A stretch of DNA of 64,000 nucleotides from positions 372,001-436,000 of the forward strand of contig CP085834.1 in NCBI GenBank assembly GCA_020809705.1, given 5' to 3'. The DNA is from Calonectria ilicicola. Its lineage: Eukaryota; Ascomycota; Sordariomycetes; Hypocreales; Nectriaceae. This document shows, piece after piece, positions 57,975 to 64,000 of the stretch (position 1 is the first letter of the stretch; every line of letters begins with the position of its first letter). Position numbers and translations under genes: made by a program. The notes under the pieces were generated by a model. That model searched no databases. It was not told where the DNA came from and saw only the letters and a list, made by a program, of their open reading frames with translations.

Positions 57975-58540
57975 TGATCTTATATGTTGTAAGTACTGAG
58001 GCATGTCCGAGGGTCACTCATTGTCCTTGGCATTTGGATTTGCTGAAGGTGCCCCAACCACCTTGGTTTGGGGTTTTAACACCGTTAGTGCCTTTCCCTT
58101 GCGGTAAATTAAACCGATGCGATCTTGTGGCTCTAGCTTCTTGTTTTGGGAGTTCCATGGATTAATAGGTGACCAGGTGGTTCCCTGCACCTTGACCGGG
58201 TCTGGGTTGGCGACTCGGAATGAGTCAACTAATTCTTGAGCTTGCAGCAAATCTGAAATGGGCCAAGAGGCATTCTAATATCCGCAGTCCTTATCTTTTA
58301 AACCTTCGACTCAGTCCAAGCTTGAGGGTGCATTAAAGTCACCAACCAATAACAGAGGAATCAGATCAATTTGAGAAATGCAGGTGCCCTTTGTTGATGG
58401 TGTCTTGTTGATCTCTTGCACGCGACTCGACGGGTGAGAGGCTAATACTTGGCCATTGACAGTATTAGATAAAATTGATCGTGTCCCCCCAATGCCCCAG
58501 TTGTTGAAGTACATGTCAGCTCTTCTCCACCCCGTCATCC
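57975..58540 (-). pseudogene. Endonuclease/exonuclease/phosphatase-family relic
   Basis: The minus strand keeps LLVGDFNAPSSLD, then LVDSFRVANPDPV, TTWSP, PQDRIG and a final PSD segment, in the order of the EEP superfamily C-terminal half (GDFN, and S-D-H at the end). The frame is broken by TGA at 58313-58311, TAG at 58277-58275 and TGA at 58016-58014. At least two of these fall where the family normally has Trp. One missing base near 58003 shifts the frame just before the SDH motif, whose His is lost. The N-terminal half is not recognisable. It is nonfunctional. Confidence 0.65.
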
Positions 58541-58672
58541 GCCTAATACCTGTCAGGCATGGGTATGATAGATTAAGTCAAAATATCCGTGGCGAAATCT
58601 AGGATGTCGAGTTCTCCATCTACAGATGATGTGTGAGTGTATCGTAGATAATTGTGCCTAATAGAATGAAGC

Positions 58673-61600
58673 CTATTTTCTATCTTTCTTATCAAATCGT
58701 AGCTTTCTTTGTAATTTCCTCCACACGGAACTGATATAGGCTTTATCATGATGCTGTGGTGGAGGTAATACACTTGAAGTGCCAACCGATTCTGTCGCTC
58801 CTTTACTCACCAACAGTGTGATAAGACTATTTTGGAACCGAATTAATTCCTCGTCACGGAGGTCTTGAGAAGTCTGGGGCAGTTTAGAAAATTCAAAGAT
58901 TTGAGTGTCCTTGCGAATGGAAGAATACAATAGACCTATGATCGTGAGGGCCGAAACATCCGTCACACCGACCTGACCGACAAACACAAGGTCAATTTGG
59001 TTCTTAATTGTGGCGTTTACATCTGCGCCTGAGTTGATAAAAGCTAAAAGAAGCTTGGAGAATAAATAAGCCGAACGGTGCCCCAAAAAGTCTTGTTGAA
59101 ATTGAGTCCTGACTTCTATTTGCGAGGCAGCGTAGTCAAGAACCAACTCCCAAGCACTATAGGATTCGCTTCTAATCCTATCGTTCGGATCTGCACCGCT
59201 ATTCAAGAGAATTTCGGCTATTTCAATGTATGTTGGATACATCTCGTGCAAACCTGAGGTTGTGGGTGATGTATATCGTATGACATCGATTAGGAGCCTT
59301 GAAGCTTGGCTTGTAAATACGCCTGCGTTAGATATTTCCCGCTCCAGGTTAGGCGGATAATCATGTAGAAAGTCTTTTAGACCATGAACCACAGCTATGG
59401 AATGAAAGGATAACGGGTCTGTTGCGTTTGGTAAATATCGCCGGGCTGGGGATTTGGATGAAAATGTTTTCGACAAGAATATGTATGCACAAGCCCAATG
59501 AAGTTCTTTTGTATACAGGACATTAGGGTCATCAATCCGAAATTTGCGATTAGGCCTCCAGCGTTGGGATATATTGTGGTTGAACTGTTCTAAATGGTTT
59601 GGTGGAAGGGTCCAACGGGAATAAAGCTTCCAGCGTTGTGACATCATGCGGTCCAGCTCTTTTAGATATGCCGATGGAACGGGATGAGCAGACACTTCAG
59701 CATCTTTTGCATAGTGAATTGCTCGCGCCGCATAGTACCACACGGCGCTAGTACTGAGATCCATGTCCATTTCAGCCGTCTTGCATGCCATAAGGCAGGA
59801 GCGGCAAAGACTTATAGCCGGATGGAAAGAGGTCTGTTCCGTTAACTTTTGCATATCGTTTAAAACTTCTGGAAGTTGAAGGAATTCAACTGCTGTTCTA
59901 TGGATAAATTCCACATACTTGTGTTGTACAATTCCAGATGACCTTATACTCGTCATTCGAAAATTGAGAGAACAAATCTCCAGCAAACCAGCACATCTTG
60001 ATCGGAGCCTGCCCTCGATCTCGTGTGATATCTCGGCTTCCTTCTTCACTGCGACCAATTCCACAGGAGCTTCAAGCACATCCTTATCGTTCATCTGAGC
60101 GAAGTGCAATTGGATCGGGGTCAATTGTTGGCCCTCACGTTCCTCTACGTGATCCGACCGCAGGGCAAGAAGACATATTTGAAACAACACTGACGCTTGT
60201 TGCCGATATGCCTGTGGCATCCTCTTTAACATAGCAGCATACAGATCTTCAAGGTCTGAAGGCAGTTCATTTAACCTATCCGTCAGTTCTTCCAAGTTAT
60301 CCCAGTTCTGTAAACCTGTCAAGAGTGAACGAACAACCAGTACAACCCAGAGGAAAACGCCGCAAGACTTTTCGGCTATTTGATCCATAACTCTCTCCCA
60401 TTCGCTGCCATATCGAAGCTGAAATCGGTCTTTTAGATGATCTTCGGCATAGCGGTGAATGTCGTTCTTTGTGAGATCCTGTAAGCGGAGAGTCGGGAAG
60501 TTGCCAAATGCATCTACACAGGCTGGTATAGGACGACTGGAAAGAAGAAACTTGACATTCTCATTGGAAGAGACAGAGAGAAGAAGGTTAATGAGATCCA
60601 AATAATCTCCTTCGTATTCGTCGATGCCATCAATAAGAAAAAAAAGACGGAATCGAGGTGTTGCTTGACCTAGCAGTCTCTGAAACCAGCGAGCCAGCTT
60701 ATTGTGGGATACAACGGCTAGCATTTCATTAATTGGACGTGTAGCGCCGGTTAACCACAATTCCGGCATCACTACAGAGATAAGGCTAGGATTTTGATGA
60801 AGGATATCATAGAGTAGAGATCGAAGCAGACCCTCCTGCGACTTTTGAAGTTCTGAACCAAGATTCCAGAAAAAAAAGGAAGCCAATATGTACTCTGGGT
60901 TCGACACTCCGGCCCAAGTACCTAGGGCTGTCTTGGTTCTGGGATTCTGTAGAATGAATTTCATGAGGGTTGACTTTCCAGATCCAGCTTTTCCATTGAT
61001 CCAATAACACCCATGTCCATGCTCCAGCCATTCAATAAACGGGGACCACGGTAGGCACTCATCTATTTGACGGCTGAATATCCATTCATAAGTTTCAACA
61101 TGAGCATATTTCACGCTTTCGAATCGGTCACCGTACTGTGGGAAGTATAGGCTTCTTAGCACCTCGTCTTGAATTGGCTTGAAATCTTGAAGGCAAGCTT
61201 GTGCAGGATCCACCTCAGATTGAGCCTTGATTGTCATCAACTTCTGTGCGCCTTTTCCGAGGGCGAAGGGATTAGCGCTTGGAGAAGTGATGAATCTCGT
61301 ATCTCCGTTTTGTAGAGTCAGTATGGCAGCCAGCGTTTTTTCAGCATGCACGGCTCCCCTCTTCTCGCTGTCCTCGATGAGACGACCCATGGACTTTTCC
61401 TAGACGAAAAACTTGTTCTAGTTTATCTTCAGATACTGCGAGAACCCCCAAGATTTTTGAATGATTTTGTTCCAGTGTATCGAATCTCTCATTTTGAAGC
61501 ATGTCTCTAGTTATTGTACTGCTATTAAGATGCTCTAACATTCGAAGGGTTAACTGATTTTGGTATATTTTCAGTTGCTCGCTAAGGTGCAGGATTTCTT

Positions 61601-62019
61601 CATGCTTCCATGCTGCTCGCATATACCCTATGAGCTTGGATGGCGAATGTCCTTGGTTGCGAATTCTCTCGAATTCAACGAATATATTTGACAGATCTTG
61701 AGCTACCCTGGAACAGTTTGTGACTAATTTATCAATAGCCTGGAGATGTTAGACACGTAGTACCGCTATTATTGCGTGGACCGGTTCATACTACTATGTT
61801 TGGGTTGTCCGAAAGGTTCCCAGCATCATGAGCTCGTCTCTCTCCCAATAGAGCCGAGAAATCCAAAAAGTCACGAGCTGAATTATCAATGGCTAGCTTA
61901 TCTAGCATAGCTTTGTTCCCATTATGATAGATCCTTTCAACAGCCTGACATTTCTTGCTTGCAAAATCGAGAAATTGTAGGACGGATGTGCCAATACCAA
62001 GTGCTGAGAGCGGGTCCAT
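58673..62019 (-). CDS. NLR-type protein: NACHT NTPase with ankyrin-like C-terminus
   Basis: Exons are 62019-61792, 61739-61437 and 61399-58673, for 1085 aa if the last intron is real. The N-terminus (MDPLSALGIGTSVLQFLDFASK) is the fungal STAND N-terminal domain. A helical linker with EEILHLSEQLKIYQNQL follows. The NACHT has Walker A NGKAGSGKST, Walker B-like FFLIDGIDE, and VKFLLSSRP. The C-terminal 250 residues contain weak ankyrin-type segments (EILLNSGADPNDR, FINSGADVNATI). The second intron (61436-61400) would be only 37 bp, below the usual fungal minimum. Without it the frame is broken, so this point needs checking. It belongs to the innate-immunity-like NLR class, as does the gene at 40840, but with different N- and C-terminal domains. 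Confidence 0.82.
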
Positions 62020-62960
62020 GTCTCGCGAGTATTCCCAAGCATGGAAGTAAGAGAAGGGCGTGCGGATCACGGAAGGAGAGGATATGAGATCGGTTATCAA
62101 ATTGAGTCAATTTAAAATCACGTTTGATGAAGCTGGGGAAGATGTGCTGGTCAGCCTCGTCTCACTTGAGGGTTTTTACAGCGTGGCTGAACCCTGCACC
62201 AATCAACTTCTGCCAACACAGGAGAAATATTATTCCGCGCTAACCCCTTCAAATTATATGGTATGAAGGTTGGGCGAATTGATTACAACCAGACTAAAAG
62301 GAAATATGAAATAAATTTAACAAATATTAAAACTAATTACAGATAGGAAAAGGAAAAGCACCTATCCCAAGCAAAATAACTCTTGTTCAAACAGTATTGT
62401 TACAATATCTAACCACCACGACCGATGTAAATCCCTAGCTGACCTAAGTCGTGCGATTAGTCAGAGCAAGTAGCATAATTCTAGAGGGGGAGTAAGCAGA
62501 TGGATGTGGTTAACCTCGGCTTTCATATGACTAGCAACAAATTTGTTCGTAGATCAGGGTGATGAATGGGTAATCGACAGCGTTCCACAGATTCGATTTA
62601 ATAGAAACAGCATTCACAAACCGGTCATAAAAGACCAAAGGTACCGGGTTTAGAATTCCGCCACAGGGATCGTTTACGATGCGATTGCGCAGTCTCGACG
62701 CTTCCATGGCCTGTTTGGGATTCAGCTGCGGCGAGCTATTGGCAATCAATTCGCTCAACACTCCCACAACCCAAAAAGAAAACAGAACCAGGACGATGAT
62801 ATATAAGCAGCTTAGGCTAGCCTAGACTATTGTCTAGTATCATTAGAGGCACTGCTCCTCCTCGGCCAGCACATACAACTCACTCAAGCCAGCCGGGCGA
62901 ATTAGAGCTAAATCAAAATTCCGGTAATAATCCGAGTTCAGGGAAATTTCATGAGTCTTG
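62020..62960. other. Intergenic region
   Basis: No supported gene. A minus-strand frame 62767-62531 of 78 codons has no recognised family. The first part serves as promoter for the NLR gene. Confidence 0.4.
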
Positions 62961-63125
62961 CTGCGCGCACACATATATTTTGCTAGGTGCATACGTCAAA
63001 CTATGTAGTGAGGGCTTTTCTAGAAAAGATTAAAACTTTAATTCATTTTCTTCTTATTTCTTTATCTTGATATTAAATTCAAGTGCTTTATGTGTGCACT
63101 TAGCAAAATGCATGCGTGTGCGCAG
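62961..63125. mobile_element. MITE-like element with 35-bp terminal inverted repeats
   Basis: The 35 bases at 62961-62995 (starting CTGCGCGCACACATATATTT) and the reverse complement of 63091-63125 (starting CTGCGCACACGCATGCATTT) align without gaps. They match at 28 of 35 positions, and all seven differences are transitions. The 165-bp unit has an AT-rich, non-coding middle. No clear target-site duplication was seen. Small size and terminal inverted repeats fit a miniature inverted-repeat transposable element, mutated by C-to-T changes. Confidence 0.6.
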
Positions 63126-64000
63126 GAAAACTCAATTTTATTATGACTAGCTAATTTATTTTATGGCTGGATTCATAATTGAGCTCTAGAATTATATAAG
63201 TCACATTGTCTCTGTACAGCATTGTTGCTTTAGCACTAAATTGTAATGTAATCCTCGTCCAAAAGTCGGCAACGGGCGTTCTGTACATTTCACTACCTTG
63301 GGCTCTGAAAGAAAATAGATTGAAAGTTAATATATGAATTGTGACCTTTTTCTTTCTGGAAGAACTTTGGAAACCTTGTTTATTTATCAATCCTAAAATT
63401 ATTATCCTAAGCTCAAATACAAAACCGACCCTTACCCTATGGATCCACATGAAGCATCATATCCTGTAAACTCATTACCACACATTTATGTTTACATGGC
63501 GGTGCTAAAAATCAAAATTTCAAATCAAATTCTAATTGGCACATCTATTAATAGTTTGGTAAACGTTTTTTTCGGACTTCCCTACTTGTCGCGGGATGGG
63601 AACTTAGCCATAACAGAACGACAACACGGCTGTGTCCCCCTAATCCTACCTTTCTCAAGTCAGAAGGCGATGCATTGCAACCATATCCCTAAAGGTATCT
63701 ATCTTGTCCGAGAATATGATGACCAGAGAAGAATTTATTAACCAGGCCATATGATTTGTGACAGAATTGGTATTTCCCTACTGCTGTGTAGCTGGCTAGT
63801 GATTGAGGATAACTGGTTGGCAGTACCTCAGACATCGGTAACGGGCGTCCCACAAGCCACTTTCAAAGAACCTAAAACAAGTCGCAGGACAGCCTGATTG
63901 CCCTTAAAGCGGCCATATGACTAAGGCGTCTGTGCTGTTTCAGTTGGGGCTGCGTTAGCTTGGGGTTGAATCAGGCTGCGGCCGAAAATATTGTCTAAGG
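63126..64000. other. Gene-poor window end
   Basis: AT-rich sequence. Open frames at 63450-63151 (minus) and 63439-63741 (plus) show no family features. A 13-base motif CGGyAACGGGCGT occurs at about 63268 and 63836. Any gene here could continue beyond the window. Confidence 0.4.

Overview
The window looks like nuclear DNA of a filamentous ascomycete (Pezizomycotina). Nearly every gene is split by short introns (about 45-110 bp) with GT..AG ends. The gene content is typically fungal: a Zn2Cys6 regulator, two NACHT-type NLR proteins, a cerato-platanin, an AflY/questin-oxidase-like protein, a GH3 glucosidase and a copper P-type ATPase. AT-rich repeat relics, and nonsense codons that could mostly be C-to-T or G-to-A changes, suggest past RIP-like mutation. 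I cannot name the species.

Layout. 1-2.2 kb is gene-free AT-rich repeat sequence. It holds a compact LTR-bounded element of 495 bp with a perfect 5-bp target duplication, and a 30-bp palindromic tandem repeat. 2.2-10.8 kb carries an SDR oxidoreductase, a Zn2Cys6 transcription factor, a rhizobial-type L-asparaginase and a questin-oxidase-like gene. 12-17.4 kb holds a conserved hypothetical gene, a decayed HNH-nuclease relic next to an intact HNH gene, and a gamma-glutamyltranspeptidase gene broken by two stops.

18.5-25.6 kb is the most notable part. A stand-alone isocyanide synthase (377 aa) is divergent from an adenylation-thiolation-acyltransferase NRPS-like protein (1177 aa). Together they contain the parts that are, as I recall, fused in one polypeptide in CrmA-type fungal isocyanide synthase-NRPS enzymes. 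A natural split form of such a pathway is the main candidate system here. A copper P-type ATPase lies about 20 kb away; isocyanide pathways of this type respond to copper, so the link is suggestive only.

27.3-45.4 kb carries a xylitol/sorbitol dehydrogenase, a secreted protein with two Kex2-separated repeats (a possible processed-peptide precursor), a cerato-platanin, a membrane protein, a GH3 beta-glucosidase with a stop just before its C-terminal domain, and a NACHT-WD40 NLR. 45.9-57.6 kb carries the Cys-rich copper ATPase, a zinc-type ADH divergent from a bZIP-like factor, a secreted Thr/Pro-then-Ala-rich protein and an amidohydrolase. 58-62 kb has an endonuclease/exonuclease/phosphatase-family pseudogene and a second NACHT NLR. 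The last 2 kb is gene-poor with a MITE-like inverted repeat.

All exon boundaries were read by eye from splice signals and reading-frame continuity. They agree in phase unless stated otherwise. No homology search was run; family names rest on recognised motifs.
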